64,000 bases of DNA from an uncultured Bacteroidia bacterium (GCA_902781705.1 CACZKE010000026.1:1-64000); one strand, 5' to 3'. Positions 50,179-59,435 are shown, numbered from the stretch's first letter. Notes: a model not told the origin generated them from the sequence alone. A program made the numbers and translations.

Positions 50179-51792
50179 ATGAAACTCATCAAGTTCCTTG
50201 TTCCGGCCATCCTCGCGGTCTCCTGCGCTGGTGGTGGCGAAAAAGCAGACGGGCAGCGCCTGTTCGTCGGTGACGACTATGCCGTTACCCAAACGCAGTA
50301 CGGAAAGGTCCAGGGCTACATCCTGGACGGTGTGTACACTTATCTGGGCATCCCTTACGGGGCGCCGACCGGCGGTGAAAACCGCTTCCTGCCTCCGCAG
50401 AAGCCCGAATCCTGGGAAGGGATCCGCCCGGCGATGTTCTACGGGAACGACGCGCCCCAGAACATGGCCAACAAGTGGAGGAACAATACGTCCACCTTCA
50501 CGGACCACTGGAACTACTTCGATGTGAGTGAGGACTGCCTGAACCTGAACGTGTGGACCCCGGCTCCGGACGGGAAGAAGCGTCCGGTCCTCGTGTGGAT
50601 GCACGGTGGCGGCTTTGCCGCCGGCAACAGCATCGAGCAGGACGGCTATCACGGGGCGAACCTCGCCCGCAGCGGTGACATCGTCTTCGTGAGCGTGAAC
50701 CATCGGCTCAACGCCTTCGGCTTCTCCGACCTCTCCGCGGCGGGTCCGGACTTCAAGAACTCCGGCAACGTAGGTATCCTGGACCTCGTCGCGTCCCTGC
50801 AGTGGGTCCATGACAACATCGCGAACTTCGGCGGCGACCCCGGCAACGTGACCATCATGGGCCAGTCCGGCGGCGGCGCCAAAGTGTGCGACGTAATCTC
50901 GATGCCTTCCGCGAAAGGTCTTGTCCACAAGGCGGTAGCCCTGAGCGGCAATGCCACTTCCGCTACGGATCCGGCTTCCTCCGCTGCCGTGGGTGCGGCC
51001 ATCCTCAAGACCGCGAAGGGCGATGTGAAGAAACTCCAGGCCATGCCTTGGGAAGAGTATTACGCCCTGGCCCACAAAGTCGCGGGCGAAGTCGGCGGCG
51101 GTTTCTCCCCGGTCGCCGACGGTGCGGTCCTTCCCGCCGACGGCTTCTTCAAGGACGATGTGGCCCGGGACGTGCCCCTGATGCTCTGCACCACCTCTTC
51201 CGAGTTCTCCCTGAGCAAGGAGAATGTCGAACTTGAAAACATCGACTTTGACGGCGCCGTGGCCATGGTCCGCGACCAGTTCGGCCAGCCCGAGGCCGAG
51301 GCCGTCCTGAAGGCCTACCAGGCCGCTTTTCCGGACAAGAAACCCATCGAACTGGTGAATCTCACCGTCGCCCAGCGGAAGAACGTCCTGGCTACGGCCG
51401 ATGCCAAGTACGCCCAGGGCGGCGCTCCGGTGTACCTGGCCTGGTTCGACTACAACGCCCCGCTGTTCGGCGGCCGCATCCGTGCCTTCCACTGCTCCGA
51501 CATCTGCTACTGGTTCCGGAATACGGACCTGATGGTCACCCACACCGGCGGCGGCGCGGAGCCCCGCAAGGTCTCCGACCAGCTGTCGAACGCCCTCCTG
51601 GCCTTCATGCGCACCGGCAACCCCAACTGTCCGGAGATCCCGCAGTGGCCTGCCTATACGCCCGAGGAGGCCCCGACCATGATTTTCGACGTGAAGAGCG
51701 AGGTCCGTAACGCGCCCGACCGCGCGGCGCTCGAGCACCTGGTAAGTTTCAATCCCTGGCGGATGTCCCGCCCGGCCCCGGCGAAGAAGTAG
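50179..51792 (+). CDS. Type B carboxylesterase, lipoprotein
   Basis: A 537-residue esterase with lipoprotein signal MKLIKFLVPAILAVSC (Cys16). The oxyanion motif is MHGGGF (about 141-146), the nucleophile Ser230 lies in GQSGGG, and the catalytic histidine is probably in AFHCSDI near residue 455. EDCLNLNVW is the second type B signature. It should hydrolyse an ester or lactone at the cell envelope; the natural substrate is unknown. A hairpin terminator follows at 51848. Confidence 0.9.
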   Translation: MKLIKFLVPAILAVSCAGGGEKADGQRLFVGDDYAVTQTQYGKVQGYILDGVYTYLGIPYGAPTGGENRFLPPQKPESWEGIRPAMFYGNDAPQNMANKWRNNTSTFTDHWNYFDVSEDCLNLNVWTPAPDGKKRPVLVWMHGGGFAAGNSIEQDGYHGANLARSGDIVFVSVNHRLNAFGFSDLSAAGPDFKNSGNVGILDLVASLQWVHDNIANFGGDPGNVTIMGQSGGGAKVCDVISMPSAKGLVHKAVALSGNATSATDPASSAAVGAAILKTAKGDVKKLQAMPWEEYYALAHKVAGEVGGGFSPVADGAVLPADGFFKDDVARDVPLMLCTTSSEFSLSKENVELENIDFDGAVAMVRDQFGQPEAEAVLKAYQAAFPDKKPIELVNLTVAQRKNVLATADAKYAQGGAPVYLAWFDYNAPLFGGRIRAFHCSDICYWFRNTDLMVTHTGGGAEPRKVSDQLSNALLAFMRTGNPNCPEIPQWPAYTPEEAPTMIFDVKSEVRNAPDRAALEHLVSFNPWRMSRPAPAKK

Positions 51793-51847
51793 CCGGCCCT
51801 TCCGCAACCTATGTGACAAAAACGGCCTTCTTTGCGCCGAATCGTTG

Positions 51848-51875
51848 CATACCCCGCCTTCTGAGGTGGGGTATG
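51848..51875 (+). terminator. Hairpin after the carboxylesterase
   Basis: CATACCCCGCCT and AGGTGGGGTATG form a 12-bp stem with one G-T pair and a TCTG loop. A T-run follows only weakly, yet position and strength fit a terminator. Confidence 0.6.
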
Positions 51876-51950
51876 TGACGTTTTAGTCCTTGGAAAGCAG
51901 GTTTTGTTGCAGGGCTGTCGGCCAGAGGCCGTCTTTACCGGAAAATATAG

Positions 51951-51958
51951 TATCTTTA
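51951..51958 (+). promoter_or_regulatory. Probable -7 box (TATCTTTA)
   Basis: TATCTTTA differs from TAnnTTTG in the last base and lies 18 bp before the secreted hypothetical protein at 51977. Confidence 0.45.
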
Positions 51959-51976
51959 CATCGAAAACTGTGAACC

Positions 51977-52507
51977 ATGAAACGTATTGCCCTATTTTTC
52001 CTGGCCCTCACCCTGTCGGTGACGGCGTCCGCACAAAAGTATGATATCACTAAGCTGGTGGAGATCGCCGAGGTGGAATCGAACGACCAGAGCATCCTGA
52101 GCGTGTTTTCCATTCCGGACGAGAGCGGGCAGCCCGTCTGCTTCCTGTGCGTGGGTTCGATGGGCCTAGGCGATGAAATCATCCAGATCGACGTCGATCC
52201 GATCAACAAACTCTTCATCCCGCTAGGTTCGAACCGGGCGGAAATCATGGAGACGCTGGAAGGCCTGAAGCAGCACTTTGAAGAGCCCGCCGGCACCTCC
52301 TTCGAAGTGACCGGCTGCTTCGCGCCGGCCATTCCGAACGGGAACCGGGAGACGGTGACCGTGACCACCAGGAAGGTGCTCTTCGGCAAGAAGCTTGAAT
52401 TCAAGCTGGAGCGGGACGGAGTCATCCGCGCGACCTATGTGTCCCGCTCGGATTTCAAGACCCTGATGGTCAACGTGAAGTTGAACAAGCGCTGGTTGCC
52501 GGAATAA
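51977..52507 (+). CDS. Secreted protein of unknown function
   Basis: A 176-residue protein with signal peptide MKRIALFFLALTLSVTASAQ. The mature part is a mixed fold with a charged centre (AEIMETLEGLKQHFEEPAGT) and beta strands near the end. I do not recognise the family. It converges with the C69 peptidase gene, one base between the stops. Confidence 0.65.
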   Translation: MKRIALFFLALTLSVTASAQKYDITKLVEIAEVESNDQSILSVFSIPDESGQPVCFLCVGSMGLGDEIIQIDVDPINKLFIPLGSNRAEIMETLEGLKQHFEEPAGTSFEVTGCFAPAIPNGNRETVTVTTRKVLFGKKLEFKLERDGVIRATYVSRSDFKTLMVNVKLNKRWLPE

Positions 52508-52508
52508 C

Positions 52509-54158
52509 CTACGGCTTCACATACCGGTCGCCGGTGACCTCCTTCACCGCCTCGACGAAAGCCGGGGCGTACTTGGGAGAGGTGCGCCGGCCGGGAACGA
52601 CGACACCGTTCTCGCTGGGCTGCATGATCTGGTCGTTGTGCTTGACGATCAGGAGTTTCGCGAGTTTGTCCCAGCGCTGCATCATCTTCGCCGTATAGGC
52701 CTCGGTCTTCGCCGTGAGGTAATCGATCCGCTCCTGGTGGGTGAGATTCTTCACCTTCGCTTCCACCTCTTTCTGGTCCTCGGCATAGTAGTCTTCCAGT
52801 TCGGTCTGGGCATCGCGCAGGTCGCCGATCATGGCGCTGTAGCGGGGATAGACCATATTGGCCACCCAGTTGTTCATCCAGAAGGCGCTCTCGGTGGAGA
52901 ACTCCCGGATGTTGTTGTTTTCGCGGCGGAAAGGCGCCGGGACACGGTTGATCGAACAGTACACCGGCACGTAGGCCACCATGGAGGCGTCGTCCATGTT
53001 GAAATACGTCACGCCGCCCACCTCGTCCGGGAGGAAAGAGCGCATCTGACACACCATCGTCATGCCGCTCTGCTGGCAGCCGATGGGACGCTCGCGGAAC
53101 ATCTTGGTGCCGTCCGGCGCCTCGAAGTTCGTCAGTTGGTTGCGGTAGGGGGATGCCCACGGACCGGCGGAGACATCGACCGTCATGTCCAGGGCCGTGC
53201 CCTCGTAGTGGTCGCGCATGTCGTTCATGAGGTCGCGGACGCTCAGGGGTTTGTCGGGCTTGATCCAGAGGGGAAGTTCGTCGCAGATGTCCATGTGCCC
53301 CTCGATGAAGGGAAGGTAGGAGTCGATCACCTCGGTGTCATAGTGGTGACGGAAGAAACTCCAGACGCGGGCTTCGCAGTAGCGGATCTTGCTGAAGTCC
53401 ATGGGACCGTAGGCCTCGCGGAAACTGAAGTCCGCATCGGCGCCCTCATACCAGCCCATCTCACGGGCGAAGGAAATGACGTCGGCACTGTACATACAGG
53501 TCCCTTCCACGATGCCGTAGCCCTTCTTCTTGTCGATCTTCCTGGCCTGCGGGAACTTGCGGATGCGGCTGGAATTGGCATAGGCCGTGATGCAGTCATC
53601 CGGGACACGGAGGGCCACCCACACGGCACCCTTGCGGCCGGGGCCCTTGCCGATGAGTTCCATGATCCAGGCCTCCTGCGGGTCGCACACGGCGAAAGAT
53701 TCGCCGGTCTGGTTGTAGCCGTATTCCTGCACGAGGTTGTGCATCACCTCGATGGCTTCCCGGGCCGTGGCACTCCGCTGCAGGGCCAACTCCATGAGCG
53801 TGAAGTAGTCCAGCGCCCCTTCCGACTTTTCCAGTTCCTCACGCCCGCCCCAGGTCGTCTCCACGATGCTCACCTGCAATTCGTTCATCAGGCCCACGAC
53901 CCCATAGGTGTAGTCCGCCTGTTTCACGTAATGCACGGGGGCGTCCGGCCCCCAGCCGCGGATGGCGAGCATTTCGCCGGGCGCGTGCCGACCCGCCGCC
54001 GACCAGTTCAGGGGCGAGGCGAAGCCGAAGCCGTCGCAGTTGTACGTACACATCACGCTCCCGTCCACGGAAGCCAGCCTGCCCACGATGAGGTTCGTGC
54101 AGGCGAATCCGGCCACGGACGCGAGCGTCAGGAGGGCCGTCAGGAAAAATCGTTTCAT
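52509..54158 (-). CDS. C69 family dipeptidase
   Basis: A 549-residue N-terminal-nucleophile peptidase. After a signal-like segment the sequence reads FACTNLIVGRLAS; Cys20 becomes the N-terminal nucleophile once the leader is removed. DGSVMCTYNCDG and GESFAVCDPQEAWIMEL are family motifs. It probably cleaves dipeptides outside the cytoplasm or in the periplasm. A TATATTCG element that resembles the -7 box is at 54184-54191 on the minus strand. Confidence 0.9.
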   Translation of the reverse strand: MKRFFLTALLTLASVAGFACTNLIVGRLASVDGSVMCTYNCDGFGFASPLNWSAAGRHAPGEMLAIRGWGPDAPVHYVKQADYTYGVVGLMNELQVSIVETTWGGREELEKSEGALDYFTLMELALQRSATAREAIEVMHNLVQEYGYNQTGESFAVCDPQEAWIMELIGKGPGRKGAVWVALRVPDDCITAYANSSRIRKFPQARKIDKKKGYGIVEGTCMYSADVISFAREMGWYEGADADFSFREAYGPMDFSKIRYCEARVWSFFRHHYDTEVIDSYLPFIEGHMDICDELPLWIKPDKPLSVRDLMNDMRDHYEGTALDMTVDVSAGPWASPYRNQLTNFEAPDGTKMFRERPIGCQQSGMTMVCQMRSFLPDEVGGVTYFNMDDASMVAYVPVYCSINRVPAPFRRENNNIREFSTESAFWMNNWVANMVYPRYSAMIGDLRDAQTELEDYYAEDQKEVEAKVKNLTHQERIDYLTAKTEAYTAKMMQRWDKLAKLLIVKHNDQIMQPSENGVVVPGRRTSPKYAPAFVEAVKEVTGDRYVKP

Positions 54159-54205
54159 CGGACTGTCAGTTAAGATCTTTTTGCGAATATACGAAATCTA
54201 ACGCA

Positions 54206-55207
54206 TTACGGCATCCCCATGATCTTCTTCGGATCCTTGGGCTCGAGGGCGCCGACGACGGCGTGGGGACGGTAGGGGGCCTCGAGGAAGGCGAGTTCCT
54301 CGGCCGAGAGCGTGAGGTCCACGCTCCGGACGGCCGCGTCGAAATGGGGAACCTTGGTCGCGCCCACGATGGGGGCCGCGACTCCGCGGGCAAGGAGCCA
54401 GGCGAGGGATATCTCGCTCATGGATACGCCCTTGCGTTCCGCCAGGGTGGCCACGGCATCGATGATTTCAAGGTCGTTCTCCTTGGCGTGGTCGTACTTG
54501 CTGCGGATGGTGCGGTCCGTGTTGGACCGGGCGGTTCCGCTTTCCCAGCCCCGGTGCGACAGGTGTCCGCCGGCGAGGGGAGAATAGGGGATCAGGGACA
54601 CCCCGTACTGCCGGCACACCGGAATCAGTTCGCGCTCGTCCTCCCGGTACATGAGGTTGTAGTGGTTCTGCATCGTGGAGAACTGCGTCCATCCGTTCCG
54701 GGCGGCGCATTCCTGCATGTTGTGGAATTGGTAGCCGTACATGGCCGATGCGCCCAGCGCCCGGACCTTTCCGGCCTTCACGAGGGAATCCAGCGCTTCC
54801 AGCGTTTCCTCCATGGGCGTGCCGTAATCGAACCGGTGGATCTGGTACAGGTCCAGGTAATCGGTCCCGAGCCGCCTGAGGGTGCCGTCGATTTCCCGGA
54901 GGATCGCCTCCCGGGACAGGCATCCTTCATTGAAGAACACCTTCGAAGCGATGACCACCTGGTCGCGGGGAATGCCGATGTCCCGCAGCGCCTTCCCCAG
55001 ATACTCCTCGCTGGTGCCGAAGGAATAGACATTGGCCGTATCGAAGAAATTGACACCCAGGTCGATGGCATGCCTGACCATCGCCGTCGTATCCTCCTGT
55101 CCCAGCGTCCATTCATGGAATTCCTTGGAGGCCTTTCCGTAGGACATGCATCCTACGCAGATCCGGGAGACCTCGATCCCGGTATTTCCGAGCGTAGTGT
55201 ATTTCAT
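54206..55207 (-). CDS. Aldo/keto reductase
   Basis: A 333-residue NADPH-dependent oxidoreductase, a (beta/alpha)8 barrel. The catalytic tetrad is complete: Asp56, Tyr61, Lys89 and His124 (FFDTANVYSFG, VIASKVFF, IHRFDY). It is of the YghZ/Tas-like branch. The start at 55207 is 6 bp from a TATCTTCG element resembling the -7 box on the minus strand. The substrate is not known. Confidence 0.92.
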   Translation of the reverse strand: MKYTTLGNTGIEVSRICVGCMSYGKASKEFHEWTLGQEDTTAMVRHAIDLGVNFFDTANVYSFGTSEEYLGKALRDIGIPRDQVVIASKVFFNEGCLSREAILREIDGTLRRLGTDYLDLYQIHRFDYGTPMEETLEALDSLVKAGKVRALGASAMYGYQFHNMQECAARNGWTQFSTMQNHYNLMYREDERELIPVCRQYGVSLIPYSPLAGGHLSHRGWESGTARSNTDRTIRSKYDHAKENDLEIIDAVATLAERKGVSMSEISLAWLLARGVAAPIVGATKVPHFDAAVRSVDLTLSAEELAFLEAPYRPHAVVGALEPKDPKKIMGMP

Positions 55208-55231
55208 GTCTGCGAAGATACGGATTTTTCT

Positions 55232-55594
55232 TCAGGCGAGCACGATGGCCGGGTCGATTTTCAGACGTGCCGAGATGGTGCGGGCCTGTTCGAAAGTCGG
55301 TGTGGATTTCCCGCTCAGGATGGCGTTCAGGCGGGCGGCTGTCATGCCGAGCAGCGAAGCCATTTCTTTCTGGGTCCAATGGTTCTCCTGCAGACGGGCA
55401 TTCATCGTCTCCGTCAGAGAGGGGAGTTCGATCGGGAAGTGCTCCTGTTCGTATTCCTCCACCAGGGCAGAGAGCATATCCAATTCGAGCAGACGCGGGT
55501 CATCCGCCGGCGTATTCTCGTCAGTGGTAAAGAACAGTTCGTCCAGGCGTGCCATCATGGCTTTGTACTGCTTCTCGTCTTTGATCTGTGCCAT
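55232..55594 (-). CDS. higA: HigA-family antitoxin
   Basis: A 120-residue antitoxin. Residues about 60-115 are an Xre-type helix-turn-helix (NHWTQKEMASLLGMTAARLN, AILSGKSTPTFEQARTISAR). The acidic N-terminal half probably wraps the toxin. It follows the toxin gene by 9 bp, the toxin-first order usual for HigBA. It should repress its own promoter by binding the palindrome at 55936-55961. Confidence 0.87.
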   Translation of the reverse strand: MAQIKDEKQYKAMMARLDELFFTTDENTPADDPRLLELDMLSALVEEYEQEHFPIELPSLTETMNARLQENHWTQKEMASLLGMTAARLNAILSGKSTPTFEQARTISARLKIDPAIVLA

Positions 55595-55603
55595 ATTGTT
55601 TCT

Positions 55604-55897
55604 TTATATGGTTGATACATCTATTCTGTCATAATCGTCATGCGTCCCTACGAACCGGATATACACCAGGGTCGGAGTGAACTTTACGGCGACGATCAGG
55701 CGATAGTGATTCCCTTTGATGTTGAATACATATCGCTGATTCCCGACGTAATCCACCGAGTTGAAATCGTTTCGCATGTCGGTAAGGTTACGCCATGTGG
55801 CGCGGCAGGTCTTTACGTACCACTCTTTCAAAGGAAGCTCCGCATCCGGGTGCTTCTCCCAAAAATCCCGTAAAGTCGAAATGGATATTACGCGCAT
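55604..55897 (-). CDS. higB: HigB-family toxin
   Basis: A 97-residue toxin of the HigB/RelE-like family (PF09907), probably a ribosome-dependent mRNA endonuclease. MRVISISTLRDFWEKHPDAE, NQRYVFNIKGNHYRLIVAV and YIRFVGTHDDYDRID are family motifs, including the C-terminal HxxYD. Its -7 box is 5 bp from the start codon, so the message may have no leader. It is first in the operon. Confidence 0.9.
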   Translation of the reverse strand: MRVISISTLRDFWEKHPDAELPLKEWYVKTCRATWRNLTDMRNDFNSVDYVGNQRYVFNIKGNHYRLIVAVKFTPTLVYIRFVGTHDDYDRIDVSTI

Positions 55898-55901
55898 GTT
55901 G

Positions 55902-55909
55902 CAAAGGTA
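55902..55909 (-). promoter_or_regulatory. Bacteroidetes -7 box (TACCTTTG) for higBA
   Basis: CAAAGGTA on the plus strand reads TACCTTTG on the minus strand, 4 bp before the higB start codon. Confidence 0.62.
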
Positions 55910-55935
55910 AAAATTATTTATTTAGTAATAAAATT

Positions 55936-55961
55936 ATTTTTCGAGAAATTTCTCGAAAAAT
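55936..55961. promoter_or_regulatory. 26-bp perfect palindrome upstream of higBA (likely HigA operator)
   Basis: The half ATTTTTCGAGAAA is followed by its exact reverse complement. It lies about 26 bp upstream of the -7 box, overlapping the -33 region, where a repressor would block polymerase. HigA is the obvious candidate, since no other regulator is near. Confidence 0.6.
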
Positions 55962-55981
55962 GAAGAATGCTTTGGCCTTCG

Positions 55982-56084
55982 TACCTTTGACGAAGTTACG
56001 GTTTCTCTATCAAAGATGAATGATAATTGCAAGCCTTGCAATGTCGGAATTCCTGCAAGGCTTGCAAAGATTCTGTCTTTTTTT
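55982..56084 (+). ncRNA. Possible small RNA with hairpin terminator
   Basis: On the plus strand TACCTTTG (55982-55989) matches the -7 box. From 56027 an exact 14-bp inverted repeat (TTGCAAGCCTTGCA, then its complement at 56054-56067) is followed by TTCTGTC and seven T. The interval holds no open frame. A transcript of roughly 90 nt would end here. There is no clear -33 element, so this is only a candidate. Confidence 0.3.
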
Positions 56085-56085
56085 A

Positions 56086-56093
56086 TAAATTTG
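56086..56093 (+). promoter_or_regulatory. Bacteroidetes -7 box (TAAATTTG) for the endonuclease-like gene
   Basis: TAAATTTG with TTG at 56062-56064 (21 bp spacing) precedes the gene at 56127. The context is the same as at 36323-36338. Confidence 0.6.
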
Positions 56094-56126
56094 TAAACAC
56101 CGCATAATCACCTAAATTAACCAGTT

Positions 56127-57404
56127 ATGGCCAGTTACAAGAGAATCAGGAAAATCGAGGACGACTCGGCGAAGGTCCGGGTGGTCGAACGGCTTTTGAA
56201 ACTGCGGGAACAACTGCACGACCGGATCCCCGAGAAGACGGCGACGCAGACGCTCCTGCTTGCGACCTGGAACATCCGCGAATTCGGGGCAGGCCGGCTT
56301 CCGGAGAGTTCGTACTACATCGCTGAGATCATCGACCATTTCGACATCGTGGTGATCCAGGAGGTGAATTCCAAGGAATTGGGCGGCCTGGAAAGCGTGC
56401 TGGAGATTCTGGGCGACAACTGGTCCTATGTCATGTCGGACGGCGTGGAAGGACATGCCGGCGGCAACGAGGCCATGGCTTTCGTTTACAATACCAACAA
56501 GGTCAAGTTCACCGGCCTGGCCGGCGAGATCGTCCTTTCCGGCGACAAGACCATGGGCGACATTCAGTTCGCGAGGACCCCGTTCATGGTGTCGTTCCGC
56601 GCCGGATGGTTTGATTTCAAGCTATGTACGGTCCATATCTATTATGGAAAGGATCTTGTCAAGGGGGTTTATCAGCGGCGGCTCAAGGAGATTAAGGCAG
56701 TATCGGATTTCCTGCTCAAGCGACAGGAGTCGGATGATGTTTCCTACATCCTTCTGGGAGATTTCAACATCCCCGATACGGAAGGGGTGTATTTCAATGC
56801 GCTCGTCGAAAACAGATATATTACCAAGGCCGGCAAAGATAAGACCAAGGAGAAGTTCTTCATCCCGAAGGAGATCCGCAAACATCCGACCGACCTGGGC
56901 CGTGTCAGCCACTATGACCAGATTGCATTCAGCCTCAAGCTGGAAAGGAACATGGTCCTCTATGACGACGACGAGCAGCGGGCCGGCGCGTTCAACTATA
57001 CGGAATCCGTTTACAAACCAGTCGACTGGGAGATATACCAGCCCTTCTATCAGGAGGCCTACGACAAAATGATCGAGAAGGAAAAAGTCAGGTTCGCCAA
57101 GGCGCTGGACGAGTATGCCGGGAAAAAACAGAAATACGATGCGGACATGGAAAAATACACGGCGGCCCGGGCGGAATATGAGAGACTGAATGCGGAGTAT
57201 AAGAAGACCAAACTGGGGACCAAGCCCACGGCGCCCAAAAAGCCGAAGGAACCGCCGGTGCCGAACACGACGCGTACGACAAAGGAGGAATACTTCACCG
57301 GCACCTGGCGGACCCACCAGATGTCCGACCACCTGCCCCTTTGGGTGGAGCTGAAGATCGATTTCAGCGACCAGTACCTGAAAAAGCAGAAGACGGCGGA
57401 ATAA
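56127..57404 (+). CDS. Endonuclease/exonuclease/phosphatase-family protein
   Basis: A 425-residue EEP-fold hydrolase. Motifs: ATWNIREFG (about 46-54), VVIQEVNS, HIYYG, LLGDFNIPD, HYDQIAF and, near the end, SDHLPLW. The gap of about 130 residues between HYDQIAF and SDHLPLW is long and contains a Lys/Glu-rich coiled coil (KEKVRFAKALDEYAGKKQKY). There is no signal peptide, so it is cytoplasmic; a DNase, RNase or phosphodiesterase role is possible. Confidence 0.85.
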   Translation: MASYKRIRKIEDDSAKVRVVERLLKLREQLHDRIPEKTATQTLLLATWNIREFGAGRLPESSYYIAEIIDHFDIVVIQEVNSKELGGLESVLEILGDNWSYVMSDGVEGHAGGNEAMAFVYNTNKVKFTGLAGEIVLSGDKTMGDIQFARTPFMVSFRAGWFDFKLCTVHIYYGKDLVKGVYQRRLKEIKAVSDFLLKRQESDDVSYILLGDFNIPDTEGVYFNALVENRYITKAGKDKTKEKFFIPKEIRKHPTDLGRVSHYDQIAFSLKLERNMVLYDDDEQRAGAFNYTESVYKPVDWEIYQPFYQEAYDKMIEKEKVRFAKALDEYAGKKQKYDADMEKYTAARAEYERLNAEYKKTKLGTKPTAPKKPKEPPVPNTTRTTKEEYFTGTWRTHQMSDHLPLWVELKIDFSDQYLKKQKTAE

Positions 57405-57554
57405 GGTTACGATGAGATGATCGGCTAAAGGCGGTTGTGGCAGATACGGGACTGCCGTCCGGCTTCTGTCGTGAAATGGAACCGGGGGGGATTTCAAAAT
57501 TTTTCAAACGCTTCCGTTTTACGACCGTGCGATCATGCCGGCATGACCGTGGAA

Positions 57555-59417
57555 TCAATCCTCGGCAGGTTTTTCTACGTCCAGGAGCGTATCGAACATC
57601 AGACCGCTGTTGGCCTGGGTGCCGGAAATCTTCTTCTCGTAACCGACCCAGGTGAAACTGGTGCCGTTGAACCAGCGGGTGCGTTGAGGATACAGGCCCA
57701 CCTTGGTGCCGTAGCCCTGGATTTCCTCTTCGTAGATGTAGCGGGGAACCACTTTGCCGTTCGCGTCCTTTTTGACTCCCAGCAACTGGGACGATGGCCG
57801 GACCGGCTGATAGTCACCGTTATACCAGATTGGCATCCGGCCGCGCCGGAAGACGATGTCGCGCGGGTTCCCCTTGAGATTCTGCGGGATGAACGGAATC
57901 CAGTGGAGCGGGACCCGGTTTTGGATCAGGAAGGAGTAATCCGCATCCGCCGGAGCGATGACGTCGCGGTCGTCCACTTTTCGCTCCTCGTCGATAATGG
58001 AAAGCACCTTGTCGGAACGGGAACGGGAATCCAGCGAGCCGCCGCACAGATCACTGACCCGCTCCTCGACGCCCCAGACCATGTTGGCCATCTCGTCGCG
58101 CAGGAACTGGACCTCCTCGATGGGAGCGCCTTGTTCCACGCGCTGGAGGGTGGGCGGAAACAGCAGACCGGGATGCGTGCGGAAATCGGACTTGTCATAG
58201 GCCTTGTAGTCGACATGGGCGAAGATGGCCCATCGATCCTGGAATCCGACATTGCGTTCCTGCGGGACGTGATCCCGCAATTCATAGTGCTGTCGGGTAT
58301 CGATGGAGAAGACGTGTCCGAAGGAATCCTTGATTGTGATCTCGCCTACCTGCAGGACCGTTCCTGCCTCGATTTCGACAGGGACGATCATCCAGTCGTT
58401 GCTGTACATCATCGTGTACTGGAGGATGACGGAGGAAGCCAAGGCCGTCACGTCGTCATTACGCCAGTCGTTGAACTGCACCCGCCGGTTCTCGAACTCC
58501 CAGAGTCTGCGGTTCGGCGCCGCCGGGAAGGTGGCGGGGGTCGGAAGCGCCGTCAATACGGTCGAATTGGACTGAGCGGAGGCGGTTTCTTTCTGGCCAT
58601 CGGAATCGAAGGAATACCAGGACAGCTTGCCCGTATGATAATCGTCTGCCACAAATCTTTCCCCGTCAGTCTTCAGTTTCACTTGATAGCCCAGTTTCTC
58701 GTCGCTCCAGTAGTTGGAAGTATCTCCGTCCACCAGGTATTTCTTACGGAACCAGGCTTTGTATTCCGCAAGCGCCTTGTCCAGATTCACCTGGCTCGAG
58801 CTGAAACTGATCCGGTTGGCCAGGAACAGTTTGTAACCGTCAAAGCACCGCTTTCCATAATAACGGTACAGCTTGTCCAACTTGAGGTTGGCCCCGAGCT
58901 TGACGTCTTCCAGGGTCCGGTCGTTCAAGGGCTTGTCCGGGATGAACGGATCCAGGGGGAACTGCCGGAGGAGGACCTTCAGCAGGGCTGCCTTGTTGGC
59001 AGGCAGGGACTTCATTGAGAGGAAATGGAGGGCGGATTCGATCCGGACATACGGATCGATGGGCCGGGGGCGTCTCTCCACCTGATACTCCAGCGGGTCG
59101 GATTCGGCGGAAAATGCCTTGTCCCGGCCGTCCTTGTCTCCGACCTTGACGAGGGGTGACGTGAAGAGCCGGATCTTGGTCTGCACGGTGGTGCCGCAGT
59201 TGTTTCCCTGGAAACGTCCGAACTGCCGCTGCCTTCCGAGCATCCATAGGGGGTCGTAAACCTCGAAGGACATTGCTTCCGTATAGTCGGCCTTCCGGTT
59301 ACGGGGCTCGATCTTGGTAAAGAAGCCCTCCTCCCGCTCCAGGAGTTTTTCTTTTTTGTCGAACAAAGTATTTAAATGATCGAAAATAAACCTGCGTTCA
59401 AATACTACTTTGGCCAT
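57555..59417 (-). CDS. Large uncharacterised protein (620 residues)
   Basis: The N-terminal YDPLWMLGRQRQFGRFQGNN and the central LQYTMMYSNDWMIVPVEIE with VGEITIKDSFG are patterns I recall from a conserved family of unknown function that occurs next to a second, much larger one, as here. There is no signal peptide or catalytic motif. It is likely a structural or assembly protein. It follows the larger gene by 18 bp on the same strand. Confidence 0.6.
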   Translation of the reverse strand: MAKVVFERRFIFDHLNTLFDKKEKLLEREEGFFTKIEPRNRKADYTEAMSFEVYDPLWMLGRQRQFGRFQGNNCGTTVQTKIRLFTSPLVKVGDKDGRDKAFSAESDPLEYQVERRPRPIDPYVRIESALHFLSMKSLPANKAALLKVLLRQFPLDPFIPDKPLNDRTLEDVKLGANLKLDKLYRYYGKRCFDGYKLFLANRISFSSSQVNLDKALAEYKAWFRKKYLVDGDTSNYWSDEKLGYQVKLKTDGERFVADDYHTGKLSWYSFDSDGQKETASAQSNSTVLTALPTPATFPAAPNRRLWEFENRRVQFNDWRNDDVTALASSVILQYTMMYSNDWMIVPVEIEAGTVLQVGEITIKDSFGHVFSIDTRQHYELRDHVPQERNVGFQDRWAIFAHVDYKAYDKSDFRTHPGLLFPPTLQRVEQGAPIEEVQFLRDEMANMVWGVEERVSDLCGGSLDSRSRSDKVLSIIDEERKVDDRDVIAPADADYSFLIQNRVPLHWIPFIPQNLKGNPRDIVFRRGRMPIWYNGDYQPVRPSSQLLGVKKDANGKVVPRYIYEEEIQGYGTKVGLYPQRTRWFNGTSFTWVGYEKKISGTQANSGLMFDTLLDVEKPAED

Positions 59418-59435
59418 ATCAACCTCCTTCTTTCG

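Noticed and set aside
52638..54173. A 511-codon frame opposite the C69 peptidase
   Set aside because: The C69 gene has all its motifs. The antisense frame is His/Val-rich, as expected from the complement.
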